Below, piece after piece: positions 1 through 11,135 of a stretch of 64,000 bases of DNA. Position 1 is the first letter of the stretch; every line of letters begins with the position of its first letter. Below the pieces are notes generated by a model. That model ran no database searches, had not been told where the DNA came from, and was given only the letters and a program-made list of their open reading frames with translations. The translations under genes were made by a program, and so were the position numbers. The stretch covers positions 172,254,518-172,318,517 of the forward strand of contig NC_133650.1 in the NCBI RefSeq assembly GCF_009905375.1. The letters run 5' to 3'. Source of the stretch: Apium graveolens. Lineage: Eukaryota > Streptophyta > Magnoliopsida > Apiales > Apiaceae.

Positions 1-642
1 AATAGTTTTCAAGAATTGAAGAAAAGGTTGGTAATGGCCCCGGTGTTGGCATTGCCAGACGGAAAAGGAGATTTTATGATATATAGTGACGCATCGCACA
101 AAGAATTAGGATGTGTGCTTATGTAGCACAATAAGGTGATTGCGTATGCTTTGAGAAAACTAAAGGAATACGAGATTAAATATCATACTCATGACCTTGA
201 GCTCACGACAATAGTTTTTGCCTTAAAAATTTGGAGGCACTACTTGATGGAGAGAAGTGCGAGATTTTCATAGACCATAAGAGCTTCAAGTACATATTCA
301 TGCAGTAAGAGCTCAATATGCGATAGAGAAGATGGTTAGAACTAATCAAGGACTATGATTGTGAGATTCTCTATCATCCAGGGAAAGCCAATGTGGTGGC
401 TGACGCCCTTAGTAGGAAGGAAAGACTCAAAATGATAATGACTTTAGAGGAATTGATAAGGGATTTCGAGAAAATGAAAATAAAAGTAAAGGTAACCGGA
501 GCCGGAACCGAAAAGCTGTTTGAGATCTCGATGCAGCCAGAGTTATTGGAAAAGATTAGATTGTGCCAATAAAAAATAATGAATTAAGGTAGAGAGTCAG
601 TGACTGGAGAAGAGATCCATACCGAGAGATGATAAGGGGATA
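1..642 (+). pseudogene. Ty3/gypsy pol fragment: end of RT and RNase H (upstream A-type unit)
   Basis: This is the 3' part of a Tekay-like pol that enters from the left edge of the window. The opening frame reads an RNase H domain ([12 protein letters not shown], then THDLEL), followed by the tether region to integrase ([20 protein letters not shown]). It matches 23484 onward at roughly 94 percent by eye. It is dead: TAG at 124-126, a reading-frame break at about 245 (CACTACTTGATGG, the same lesion as in element A), and the GCAGTAAGAGC stop also shared with A. It belongs to a second A-family unit, most of which lies outside the window. Confidence 0.85.
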
Positions 643-1951
643 ATGAGGTATTACTATAGGATTTGGGTTCTGAATGTTCAAGAGCTTAAAGACGAGATTT
701 TGGATGAAAGCCATAGTTCAAGGTATTCCCTTCTCCCAGGGAGCACCAAGATGTATAGGGATTTAAAGGAATATTACTGGTGGCCCAACATGAAGAGGGA
801 CGTAGGAGAATGGGTAAGCAAGTGTTTGACTTGCCAAAGAGTAAAGGCGAAGCACCAGAGACCCAGTGGACTTTTACGACCCTTGGATATTCCCGAATGG
901 AAATGGGAACAAATAGCTACGGATTTTGTTGTAGGCTTACCAAGGATAAAAGCCAATCACGATGCCATATAGGTAATTATAGACCGACGGACAAAGTCAG
1001 ATCACTTCATTCCAATCAATGAAAGATACACAGTCGATAGATTGGTGGACATTTACCTTAAGGAAATAGTGACGCGACATGGAGTCCCAGCATCCATTGT
1101 CTCAGACCGAGACCCCAGATTCAACTCTATATTTTGGAGGAGCTTTCAAGAATGTGCGGGAACCAAGTTAAACATGAGTACCGCTTACCATCTCCAAACG
1201 GACGGGCAAAATGAAAGGACTATCCAGACACTAGAGAATATGTTGAGAGTCTATGCAATAGACTTTAAAGGAAGTTGGGATGATCACTTACCGTTTATAG
1301 AGTTTTCTTATAACAATAGCTTTTATTCCAGCATTGGAATGCCGCCTTACGAGGCCCTGTACGAAAGAAGGTGTCGATCTCCCATGAAGTGGGAGAGCAA
1401 AAGATGCTCGGACCCGAAGTGGTCCAAAGGACCAAAGACATAGTGGATCTCATCAGAGGACGACTTGTAGCATCCCAAGACTGACAGAAGAAGTATGCAG
1501 ACTTAGCCCGAAAGGAAAAAGAATATGTAGTAGGGGACTTCTTACTGCTAAAGGTATCCCCTTGGAAGGGATTGATGAGGTTCGGAAAGAAAGGGAAACT
1601 AAGCCCAAGATACATTGGACCTTTTGAGATACTAAGACGGATTGGGAAGTTAGATTACGAGCTAGCCCTACCCCCGAACCTATAACAAGTTCATAATGTG
1701 TTCCATGTGTCAATGCTAAGGAATTATCATCGGGATGTTAGGCACATAGTGGAATACGAGCAGGTGGATATGCAACCAGACCTGATTTACGTGGAGAAAC
1801 CAGTGAAGATTATGGATAAAAAGGAGCAGGTGCTTCGGAACAAAGTGATCAAGCTAGTCCGAATGCTAGGCAGAATCATAATGTGGAGGTTTCAACTTAG
1901 GAACTAGAGAGCGCAATGCAAGAAAAGTACCCCCACTTGTTTTCTATCTGA
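643..1951 (+). pseudogene. Ty3/gypsy integrase with chromodomain-like tail (upstream A-type unit)
   Basis: The integrase would insert element cDNA into the genome. Visible parts are the zinc-binding HHCC region (HSSRYSLLPGSTKMY to CLTCQ), the core aspartates in TDFVVGLPR and IVSDRDPRF, and the glutamate in [17 protein letters not shown]. The C-terminal [10 protein letters not shown] segment is followed by [11 protein letters not shown] and a chromodomain-like end near EKYPHLF, typical of the Tekay/Del clade. Breaks: TAG for Trp at 970-972, a short deletion after RCRSP near 1384 that shifts the frame, TAA at 1683, and TAG at about 1906. Compared with 24120-25434 it is the same gene with independent extra damage. 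Confidence 0.85.
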
Positions 1952-1970
1952 TTGCGGGACGGAATCCTTT

Positions 1971-1984
1971 TAAGGAGGGGAGAC
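1971..1984 (+). other. Polypurine tract of the upstream A-type unit
   Basis: TAAGGAGGGGAGAC lies directly against the LTR start TGTAAT. Purine runs at this place prime plus-strand DNA synthesis in LTR retrotransposons. The same tract precedes the other A LTR (25454-25467), and a close relative precedes LTR B. Confidence 0.85.
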
Positions 1985-2129
1985 TGTAATAGCCCCAAAA
2001 ATTTTGGACTTTTTGTAACCCTTATGAATAGTGATTTTGCTGATTATGCTGATTAAGAAAACTTTTCATGCCACACTATGTAGGAGTTCTTTTATTGATA
2101 TTCTGAGATCTTATTAGTACTCAATATGG

Positions 2130-2137
2130 TATATAAG
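2130..2137 (+). promoter_or_regulatory. Candidate LTR TATA box (A1)
   Basis: GGTATATAAGTG lies 145 bp into the LTR and is preserved in copy A2 (25613-25620). A start about 30 bp downstream would leave more than 3 kb of LTR in the leader before the primer site. Inference from motif only. Confidence 0.45.
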
Positions 2138-2931
2138 TGTATGTAAAGATCGTCATAATCCAAATTCGAACACTTTGATTTTTCCCAAAAATCCACCAGA
2201 TACCAAAAGAATTGAGTAGAAGGTAACATGATTAAAAGGATTTAAATTCAAGGGTTATAGAGAGGATCATAAAAGGAATATAGAATATTGAGAAAGGTTT
2301 AGGGGAACCCAAGTAATAAGATTCCGGATATGATCCCTCAAACGATTAGCAAGAACGAACGATAAATGAGTCGTACAACAATTAAATGACAATTAATGCA
2401 AGAGAGATTAATGGAAGGATTAAGGATGATAATCAAGCATTAAAGCAAGGATTAGCATAAAAAGATGCTTCCACCCCCAAGTGATGACAAGTGGCAAATG
2501 ATGAAGTCACCAAGGTGATGTCATGCTTAGTCACACTCCACTCACTTTAATCAACCAATTAATCACCCAAATATCCCATTCACTTTCATTTTCCACCACA
2601 AACACATTTAACAAAGTAAAACCCCTCCTAAGAACAATTGCTCTCGGCCTTCTTCATTTTTCAAGAGGAAAAATTCCAAAAATCAAGATCCAAGCTTTGT
2701 TAAATTACAAGGTAATTACCCAAGGTTCCTTATGATTAGTTATGGCTACCCTAGGAGTTTAAGCTCCAACTTCCTTCACAATCTCTTTCAATTGATCAAG
2801 GAAGAAGATGATGAATAGTTTTTCCAAGTTACTAACTTTGTTTTCTTTGTTTTTCCTTTAAGATCTAAGCATTCCTAAGCTATCTCAAGGCTTCTTAAGG
2901 CTTCCTAGCTACTCGAATCACTCCAAGGAAG

Positions 2932-5228
2932 GTATAACACCTCCAAACCCTAACTTTACTTTGAGTATTAGGATTGGTTTTGATTGTTATAGTAAATGAG
3001 AAGCATGATGCTTGTGTGTTTAGAGTTTGGATTGGATTTGTAGTGATTTGGATGATGGAACCTTGTTTATAGTTAATAAAACTTAAGTATAGTTAGTAGT
3101 TCATGTTTGGAGTTGAATGAATTGGAAAATCTTGAGATTTGGGACTGATGTAGTAAGGTTTGGTTGAGGGTTGGTTGTATTGTTGGTTGTGAGTTGAATT
3201 GTGGTTGTTTGGAGAGGTTTAAAACTTGGTAATCGCGTAAACATAGCCGTCGTAATTCCCAATTTCATACAACTGCTTGTTCTTAGTATTTGGAATAGAG
3301 AGCTAACTGTTGAATCTGTGACTTTGCCATTTTTAGCTGGATTATGTCGTTATATTCATTTTGATATGTGGTTTTCTTGAATCCGATGTACGGTTTAGGA
3401 GAAACAACCGTTTTAAGTAACGGCGTTCCGCGAACGTACCATTACCCCTCGCTTTACTTTGAAACCTTGGTTAAGGTCCTTAAATGACTAATTGGAGTAT
3501 GAAACAATTATGTAAGGTTAATCGGTCAGTTGGTAGAGTATTCCCGAAAGAGTCTCCTTAAAATTTGTAACGGTTAATTTATTAAAAATGGTGGAGCCGA
3601 GGGTACTCGAGCGACTTATGTGAATCATTAAGCGCAAAAGCGAACGTTAGGGTCTAATTGGTTGAAGACTAGTTTCTTAAGCGACCGTGGTTTAATTCTA
3701 ACTTATATGTTTTTTATAGGTTACCAGACTCACCCCAGGCCATTTACCACCCACAGTCGCTCAGGAAAGTTTTCTACCCGTTATACTGTTGTTGTGATGT
3801 AAATATACTGATACATTATCTTGAGATAAGTGCATGACTGTTATTAGAAAATCTTGCGATATATTGGAGCATGTTAATATGGTATATATATGCATGTTGT
3901 GATCTTGATATTCTATTATCAATTCAAATCCTTATAAACTACATAATACCTATGCTAGAAATAAGCAGTAGTTGCGTATACCCTTAGTATAGGGGACCCA
4001 AAGGTGAACATTTTGCTAAACCGGGAGTCGATGTTCCTGAGTATAATATATATATATATATATTTATATATATAGATATAGTTTACTATAAATATTAATC
4101 GGATAAGGTATATCCGATAGTTTTGAATAATATTCATACTTATTTTCGATTATTCAAATAAAGATCGTACTTTCGTATAAGAATATCTTTGGTTATTTAT
4201 TATTCATTTCAAGTATGAGTTTTAAAACTTCTACTTCAATTATTTTATAAATATTATCCTTATGGGAATATTATTAAAATAATAATATTCCTATATTTTC
4301 TAACATATCGGGAATGACTTATTTTATTAAATCATCATTACTCTAAACATTCTTTAGAATGTTTTTGAGTCTTCAAAATGATTTTAAAAGTTAGAGCGGA
4401 TCCCAAAACTCATTTTTAGATTTAAGATCTTCCTTTCGAAGGAGATTTAAATACTCGCTCAAACCCTGAGGGATCCGGCTCTGTGGTGTATTTTATATTC
4501 GCAACGAGGTTGCTGTTTTGAGAAAACATTTTGATTACTTGCCCAACGTTCAGGAAGTAAGTCCATCTACTTGAGTCGGCATAAGCAACATGGGCTCAAT
4601 GGGCATCCATGAAAGTGTAAGTGGCTCAGTGGGAGTCCATCAATGCATAAGTGGCTGAGTGGTAGTCCAGCATAGGTCCTAATGCAGCCAGGGTGATGAC
4701 CACTGGGGAATTCGTCCATCTACTAGTAGAAAAGGTTACTTATTGGTATCTTTGCCTGATCAGCAAGATATCAGGTTTATGCCAAAGTATCTTCTTTCCA
4801 AAATTCTTGGGAATGACAACTCTACTTATACTTTTAATAGCAGAAGATTATATGAGATGTATATATATATGGGTATATATATATCGGGATCAATGAAGTA
4901 TCTCGTAACTTCATTCTTTCAACTGATATTTTAAAGACTGAATCCATTCAAGTATTATCTTGTAGTCTCATCTACGTGAAGAACTTCGGAAACTTATTAT
5001 ACTTTGAGCAGTGGTAGTTCAAGTAGTTTTCTAAAATGATATAAGTATAGTGAAGTATTTGGTAACTTCATCTCCCTTTTAGCTTATATCCAGTAAGTAA
5101 TTATCTTATATTTGATAAAGATTCCAGTAAGTTATCTAGTTTTATACTTGCATTATTGATTACACTATATATTATCTTGCGAGCTATAATGCTCACTCTT
5201 GCTTCATTTGTTCATCACACAACAACAG
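2932..5228 (+). other. Candidate leader intron inside LTR A1
   Basis: The donor AAG|GTATAAC at 2931/2932 matches the plant consensus and is conserved in copy A2 (26416) and in the otherwise different LTR B (9265). At the other end are GCTCAC (5191-5196, which fits a branch-site CTNAY), a pyrimidine-rich stretch, and CAACAACAG ending at 5228. Exon 2 would start at 5229, and an ATG follows after 9 nt. Splicing is inferred from sequence signals only. A second possible donor, AAG|GTAATT, lies at about 2710. Confidence 0.5.
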
Positions 5229-5237
5229 TTAAGAAGG

Positions 5238-5414
5238 ATGGCCAGACTCAAGCAGACCTAGCGCAAGAGCGTGGGAAGCGTCCCGCGTCTTCCCGTTGAT
5301 GTCATAGTTGCTATAGCTGCAGAGGTAGATCTATCTGTAGATCATGCATTCTACTTTTGGACATCAACTATGTATAATTATAACTTGTGGCAGATAATGG
5401 AAATTTTACTGTAA
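5238..5414 (+). pseudogene. Histone H3 tail-like short ORF in LTR A1 (stop after 7 codons)
   Basis: The frame opens MARLKQT, then a TAG at 5259-5261, then continues RKSVGSVPRLPVDV and an Ala-rich stretch to TAA at 5412. The opening resembles the histone H3 tail (MARTKQTARKSTGG): MAR, KQT, RK and G coincide. Copy A2 reads CAG-TGC around this site and copy A3 reads CAG-CGC, so the stop here is a later change of a Gln codon. The ATG is 9 nt after the CAG acceptor at 5226-5228. The downstream segment (GSVPRLPVD) is family-specific. Function unknown; H3 mimicry is inferred. Confidence 0.6.
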
Positions 5415-5639
5415 ACTTATTAAGTAATCATTTTGGGTTGTAATAACTTTTAAATTGTGGATTCAAGGACTTGTACTTATGTCAATTTCATCTCTGAGAC
5501 TATATCGGGTTGTGGTGTGTGTTATTGTGGGGTCACATCATGAGGTTGTTTATTTTTAATTAAGTTAAGTGATATTTATGGAAAGAAAGACCGTGACGAC
5601 CCGGATCCCCGACCCCGGATCTGGGGGTGTTACAGAAAT

Positions 5640-5650
5640 TGTATCAGAGC
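5640..5650 (+). other. Primer binding site, element A (initiator Met tRNA)
   Basis: TGTATCAGAGC lies 5 nt after the LTR end. It differs by one base from the usual TGGTATCAGAGC complementary to the 3' end of plant initiator Met tRNA. Confidence 0.8.
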
Positions 5651-5846
5651 TAAGCGTTATAAACCTCAGAGATGATGTGATGATATAATAATAAACTCAC
5701 AAAGATAATAAGAACTCTTTCCAAGTTCATGGTCGGACTACTTAAAGTAGCGCTGACAGTTAAAACCCTTACGGGAATTCTTATAAGTATCATGATAGTA
5801 AATTAGCTCGTTTAATGTGTAGGCGCATGAGATAGAGAACCCAGAG

Positions 5847-6323
5847 ATGTTCGAGCGTGAGCATGATGAGGCACTGCTAGATGCCGAGGATCAGGAGGAG
5901 CCTGGGGAGGATGAGATGGCAGAGGAGGACCCCTCAGAGGAGTCAGAGACAGAGGTTATTGCTATTTCAGATGAAGAGGACTCGGATGAGGTCCTAGTAG
6001 CTGAGGAGCATGCCGGAGCTATAATGGAGTATAATGGTACCCCTATACCCTCACTCCCCGTAGTCATAGCTCCTATCCCTCCACCACTATCTTGGAGCCC
6101 CTATGATGACAGCTCTGAGACCCATACCCCCGAGCCCAGGCAGACCGAGGAAGCACCCCCAGCGGCTCCGGATTCACCACCACTCGACCCTACCCATAGG
6201 CAGTCTTTGTTAGCTCACGGTTATGTTCAGGATGTTCTGAGGACTCGAGTGGCTGTTGCTGAAGCCCGGCTGGATGAGGTCGGGAGAGAGTTAGATGCAG
6301 AGAGAGATGGTAGGTGTGAATGA
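5847..6323 (+). CDS. Pre-gag ORF of element A, 5' portion
   Basis: A 158-residue acidic frame lies between the primer site and gag, a place where most Ty3/gypsy elements have only leader. It begins MFEREHDEALLD, continues with Glu/Asp-rich and Pro-rich stretches (VVIAPIPPPL), and ends with a predicted helix (RVAVAEARLDEVGRELDAE). Element B carries a related ORF in the same place (YEREHDEALLAE; VAEARIVELRD), so it is an inherited component. The stop at 6321-6323 may be damage, because related coding (RRQADYIFRRAMERVWEL) continues beyond the B insertion at 20247-20330. Role unknown. Confidence 0.6.
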   Translation: MFEREHDEALLDAEDQEEPGEDEMAEEDPSEESETEVIAISDEEDSDEVLVAEEHAGAIMEYNGTPIPSLPVVIAPIPPPLSWSPYDDSSETHTPEPRQTEEAPPAAPDSPPLDPTHRQSLLAHGYVQDVLRTRVAVAEARLDEVGRELDAERDGRCE

Positions 6324-6423
6324 GCTCATGAGGCTAGAGCTACCATACCCTGATCTCTGAGGAGATAGCTGACTGGGATAAAGCTTATAGCCCGTGCGAG
6401 ACTCCGATCACTTCAGGGAGATA

Positions 6424-6428
6424 AACAA
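6424..6428 (+). other. Target-site duplication of element B, left copy
   Basis: AACAA lies directly before the LTR B edge (TGTAACACCC). The other side reads GACAA at 20242-20246, which is 4 of 5 identical and consistent with a 5-bp duplication that has since mutated. Confidence 0.6.
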
Positions 6429-6713
6429 TGTAACACCCCCAAATTCAAGGTCGGGAATTCGGGTCATTACGATCACTTAATATTATCTAATAAATAATTA
6501 ATCCTCTTTTCACATCATTACTCGACCTTTTAACCAAACTCACACACACACAGGTTATATGCTCAGAAACATTACTAAATTAACGTTAAAGTATTTAAGT
6601 TATTACAGACCAAAGGAAATTCTCTCAAAAGAGTGAATGCCGAGAATAGCTCTACATGAGACTGGCTCGGGTCACAAATAGTCTTGGTTCAAGTACTCAA
6701 AAGGAAACTATCT

Positions 6714-6809
6714 CTATTCGTCTACCTGAGGTGGCTGGCGGACGAACTGTCTACGGTACTCACGTGCGTCCCCTACCCGTTTGCGGGCAGTCATCCTGGT
6801 TCGGGCAAT
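6714..6809 (-). pseudogene. Histone H3 tail-like short ORF in LTR B1 (start codon ATT)
   Basis: On the - strand the frame reads IARTRMTARKRVGDAREY and then RRQFVRQPPQVDE before TAG. The other LTR copy has ATG where this one has ATT, so the start is lost here; an internal ATG remains at 6794. ARTRMTARK aligns without gaps to the H3 tail ARTKQTARK: seven of nine identical plus an Arg for Lys. The lost start lies 9 nt after a CACAACAG acceptor, as in LTR A. Confidence 0.65.
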
Positions 6810-6818
6810 GCTGGTAAT

Positions 6819-9265
6819 CTGTTGTGATATGATATTTATAAAAGCAAGAGTGAGCACTAATGCTCATCAAGATATAGATATCCATTATCTCAATATAATC
6901 ATTTAGGGAAAAACAACCATAAGACATTGTATATCCAAGGTTTCTAAAAGTTTATATGCTTGTCAATTTTATGAAAAACTCAACTTTAACTGTATCAGTT
7001 TAATCAGCTTATACTCGTACTCATTTTATCTTAAAATCTCAATATGATGCTTGAACCAAGATTCTCATATGGATGTGATATATGTACATTAACATCCTTA
7101 TTTAAAACTCAGCCTTATCGGCCTTCTGTTGTAGGTTTCACAATAATTTATCCAAAGTGGAGGAAGGGACTATACTGGAATAAACCACGTACGGGTGATC
7201 AGCCGAATACGAAATTTTCTCTACTAGTAGAAGGAATACAAACCTAGCCGCCTTCGGGCTTATCAAGACATTACACGATGGTTGCCCATTTCCGTGCAAG
7301 TCTGAAAGTCAATGGTCACAGAGACCATATACTTGTATACTGCGCCACTCCGCGCTTGGTCACTACCCGATACCTCTCCGTGCCGGGTAGGCCACATTCC
7401 AGTCCCAAAACAATTATATCATTTACATGAAATCCTTTATCGAAGGAATAGATCGTTATTAGTTGACCTTTAAACAAGGTAATTTATCTGTCACTTTTAT
7501 TACAATTGATCCTTGGGAGTTGTCGGAGTTTTGAATTTAAAATCATTTTCGACCCTTAACCGTAGTAGAGTTTTACATATATTGTTCACTTGTTTTTCAT
7601 TGAGCGAGGAAGCAAAACCTTCATGCTTCTAGACTAAGTTCCCTAAGGTTTTGATAAGTTTCAGATGATTGATCTCTTCTGAGAAATTTTGAATAATTTA
7701 GAAAGTATCCTTGGGAACTATGTATATTTTTATATAATTTTTAGAGGTACGTAATATTAAATATTTACGGTCTCGTAATATTTTTAAGAAGGGTTCAATG
7801 AATTGATAAAACCTTAAGTAAAAAATGTTTCTTAATAAGGTTCAATGAATTGATAAAAATCTTAATTAAATACTTAAGACGGGATTCGACATCTTATAAT
7901 TATCCTTCAAATGGTTACATACGTTTTAGATAGAGTGAATTGATTGAAAAGCTTTTCAATATCTCTTTAAGTATTTTCCGGATATTTTAGTAACTCTTTA
8001 GGTATTACTTATAAATAAATAATCAAGTAGGATATCCCTTGAGTGAGTATTCGATTACCTATTTTAGTTATAAATCAAATCTCAATCGTTCGCTTAATAT
8101 GTATGTTACGCGAAAGTACTTTGTTTATTGAAATCGAAATTTTCCGCGTCCGGCTCGTTCCGGGATTAAATCGATTTAAAAATATCTCCGACTCCCACTA
8201 TCTTGTATTATATTAAAATTACGTTTCAATTTCTCATACTCGTATAAAACAAAGTTCATTTTCGTAAATAATCGCATAATTGGAATGTATTAATATCACA
8301 GACAAGCATATATTTTCGAACTGTAAATCATGGCATCAATATCACAACAATATATATAGCATGGATAATTTGTGTTAGGGTTTCGTAAACTTGCCTCGAG
8401 TAATCGAAGTGGTATGGTCTCTGGTGTTCGGTTGGCGATCTATAAATAAGAACCAACGGTCTAAGTTAGTACGCGATTAACGTCTCACTTTTATTAAGCA
8501 ACTTTCTCAACAACTCAAGTATAACGAATATCCGATCGTCACATTCTCAACACTTATACTCTCACTTTATAACATGGTCGAGTTTTGAAATCGATCGTTC
8601 GCTTTAGAAAGTCCATTTCGAGTTTTAAGCTCGAACGTGAGAAAACGCTCGTCAAAACTAGGTTTTTATGCGTTTCTCGCTTGCGCTCGCTTTACCAACA
8701 CATTTTTTTATAAAATCAAAAAATTAATATTTTCTCAAAATTCTTTTTGGAAAGTCTTCTCTACTGTCATATCCATTTTTCATAATTTTTCCAGAATCTC
8801 GAAATTAAGTGCAGTTGGCTAATCGCAGAAACATTTTACACTAAAACGACCATAACTCCTAAACCGTAAATCTCCTCATGATGATCTACATATGTATAGA
8901 AATTAAAAAACAAGATCTATCTAGTAATGGCCATTGGTTTTCAAATTTTAACTATTTTCATGGCCGAATGTCCTGCAGAAAACAGATCAAGTGCAAGAAT
9001 GCCCAAACTCAATTTCTACTACTTGATCTTAACACAATCACTACCTATAACCATTATAAACACAAGTACTTCTCAAGATCCACCCACATACACCTTATAT
9101 GCTCTATCTATTACCACATACATGGATTACAACTTAACATCTCAAGCCTTTAGCAAGAACATAATCAATACAAACTCAAACAAACACAATCCTTTGGATC
9201 TTAACACTACAACAAACACAACTCTTAAATCCAACCATAAAACCTGAAAGGGTTGAAAGTTATAC
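6819..9265 (-). other. Candidate leader intron inside LTR B1
   Basis: On the - strand the donor GAAG|GTATAAC lies at 9266/9265. The branch-like GCTCAC is at 6855-6850, and the acceptor CACAACAG ends at 6819. The same donor string and GCTCACTCTTGC block occur in LTR A although the LTRs otherwise differ. In copy B2 the donor is kept (AAG|GTATAAC near 19228) but the acceptor reads CACAACGG, a single-base loss. Confidence 0.5.
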
Positions 9266-10280
9266 CTTCTTTGATACTAGGAAGGTTAGTTCTAGGATGT
9301 TTGAGGCTTGGTTTGCTTAGGAAACACTTATAAGGGCTAGATCCTTAATAAACAAAACCAAGAAACAAGTTAGAATTTCGGAGTTACTTTTCAACACCTC
9401 ATTCAAACATTTTTATAAACTTGAAACAATATAAATTGAGGCTGAAATTTGGTACGAAGCTTACCCATGATATAGAGAATCTATGGTAAAAATTTCATGA
9501 TATTTGACTGAGTACATTTTGAGTTATGTATTTTTCTTTCTCCCTTGCTCAGAAAATTCGAACTGCTGGAATGAAAAATGGGAGAGCTTTAAGTGAGGGA
9601 AAAGGGGTTGTTTTCTTTTGTGGCTAAAGTGTGGGAGTGTATAATGAATATATGGGATGTATGCAGCATATTTGACAATAATTTGGCAAAGGTATGGGTT
9701 GGTTTGATTGTGTGGTGAAGTGAGAAAAGGGAGAAGTATGGCTTGTGTACTTGTTTGTCTCCCATCACTATTCAACACTATACCGCTAACTATTCTAGTT
9801 AACTTCTAATCATCTAGTTACACTCCTAACTACTAGTTAGGACTTGGTTATGCATAGCCAACTTGCATGGGATTTAATTTCTCATTCGTTTATTTATCGT
9901 AAACGTAATCGTCGTTCCATTCCGATAGTTTCCACGTATAACGACTTGTTTCGTAGCGATTTCTTTTATCGCTTATAATCCTATAATTAATTCCATTCCT
10001 TCTCTTGATCATAGAAACACCTTGATATATTATTTATTTCACGTAGTATTCCCGGTTCTACGCCATTCTTTACGGATATGAAAATACGTAGTATAATCGT
10101 GAATCTTCGAATTCCGTCGGCTTTAATATTCACTTATTTTCCTCGATAAACAAGAATATGATCTCAGATTCTCAAAATTCCACTATTCATTTTATGATGA
10201 TCCCCATACGTATTACTTAATCAGCTCAAGTTAATATTCACAGAAGTTTTAAAATATTACAAAAATTAGGGTTCTTACAG

Positions 10281-10291
10281 TCTCCCCCCTT
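10281..10291 (-). other. Polypurine tract of element B
   Basis: On the - strand this reads AAGGGGGGAGA, next to the 3' LTR start TGTAAG. The preceding bases GGAATCCTTTT are shared with element A, supporting close kinship. Confidence 0.85.
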
Positions 10292-10311
10292 AAAAGGATT
10301 CCGTCCCGGAA

Positions 10312-10734
10312 TCAATCCACAAATAGATGGGGGTACTTTTCTTGCATGTGACTCTCTAATTCCCAAGTCGACTCCTCGATGTTGTGATGCCTCCATAAGA
10401 CTCTGACTAGATTGACATTCTTGTTCCGGAGTACTTGCTCTTTTCGGTCAATGATTTCGACTGGCTGCTCAATATAGGACAGATCTGGTTGAAGGTCTAC
10501 TTGCTCATGCTCCACTATATGTTTGGCATCCGCATTATACTTCCTCAACATTGATACATGAAAAACATTATGGACCTGCTGAAGATTTGGAGGTAAAGCT
10601 AATTCGTATGCCACGGGTCCTATCCGTCTTAGAATCTCGAAAGGTCCAATATAACGGGGGCTCAACTTCCCCTTCTTCCCAAATCTCATCAATCCTTTCC
10701 ATGGTGACAGTTTCAGAAATACCTGGTCACCCAC
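10312..10734 (-). pseudogene. Element B integrase C-terminus with chromodomain-like tail
   Basis: The last 140 residues of pol. They start in the [13 protein letters not shown] segment, pass through [19 protein letters not shown] and [11 protein letters not shown], and end with [16 protein letters not shown] and EKYPHLFVD. Trp-Glu near the end and the short distance to the terminus fit the chromodomain-like module of the Tekay/Del clade, which in some chromoviruses guides integration to methylated H3. It is cut off from the rest of integrase by a stop or frame change between 10734 and 10837. Confidence 0.85.
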
Positions 10735-10836
10735 TTCATACTGTCTGTCCTTCCATGCCAGATCGGCATATTTACGCTGTCGGTCTTGGGTTGCTGCTAT
10801 GCGTCCTCTGACTAATTGAACTATATCCCTTGTCCT

Positions 10837-11121
10837 TTACACCAAGTCGGGACCTAGTAACTTTCTCTCACCAACTTCATCCCAATACAAGGGCGAACGA
10901 CACCTTCGGCCATACAACGCCTCGTATGGGGGCATTCCGATACTCGCATGATAACTGTTGTTGTAAGCAAACTCTATCAAAGACAGGTGTTCATCCCAAG
11001 AACCCTTAAAATCAATTACACACATTCTCAACATGTCCTCCAATGTCTGGATGGTTCGCTCACTTTGTCCATCTGTTTGCGGTGGTAAGCGGTGCTCAGG
11101 TTTAGTTTGGTTCCTAGGCAT
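10837..11121 (-). pseudogene. Element B integrase core, second part
   Basis: This contains the catalytic Glu in [17 protein letters not shown], then [19 protein letters not shown] and [19 protein letters not shown]. The first 13 residues of the open frame are out of phase: one C is missing in the HPQ codons near 11082, so the link to the upstream part is broken. Confidence 0.85.
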
Positions 11122-11135
11122 TCCTGAAAGCTCCT

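Larger units (their letters stand above)
1985..5634 (+). repeat. LTR of element A family, copy A1 (shared by two units)
   Basis: A 3650-bp LTR starts TGTAATAGCC and ends GGGTGTTACA. It is a direct repeat of 25468-29099; about nine differences in the first 290 bp suggest roughly 3 percent divergence. A polypurine tract lies on its left and a Met-tRNA primer site on its right, so it is the 3' LTR of the unit ending at 1984 and also the 5' LTR of element A. Contents: TATA-like box at 2130, candidate splice donor at 2932, short degenerate repeats of a GTAAGTGGCTCAGTGGGAG type at about 4560-4680, an AT-rich stretch at 4046-4080, and an H3-tail-like ORF at 5238. Confidence 0.93.
6429..10279 (-). 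repeat. 3' LTR of element B (B1)
   Basis: 3851 bp, pairing with 16311-20241. On the + strand it runs from TGTAACACCC to GGTTCTTACA. Relative to B2 it has one fewer copy of a 47-bp tandem unit (around 7795-7855) and lacks about 34 bp at 8802. The open frames inside it, for example at 8878-9247 and 9524-9778, show no family features, and I treat them as chance. Confidence 0.93.

Noticed and set aside
8878..9247. Overlapping open frames of 91-106 codons in LTR B1 (also 18841-19219 in B2)
   Set aside because: Low-complexity, Asn/Thr/Ile-rich translations, on the strand opposite to the element, conserved only because the LTRs are copies.
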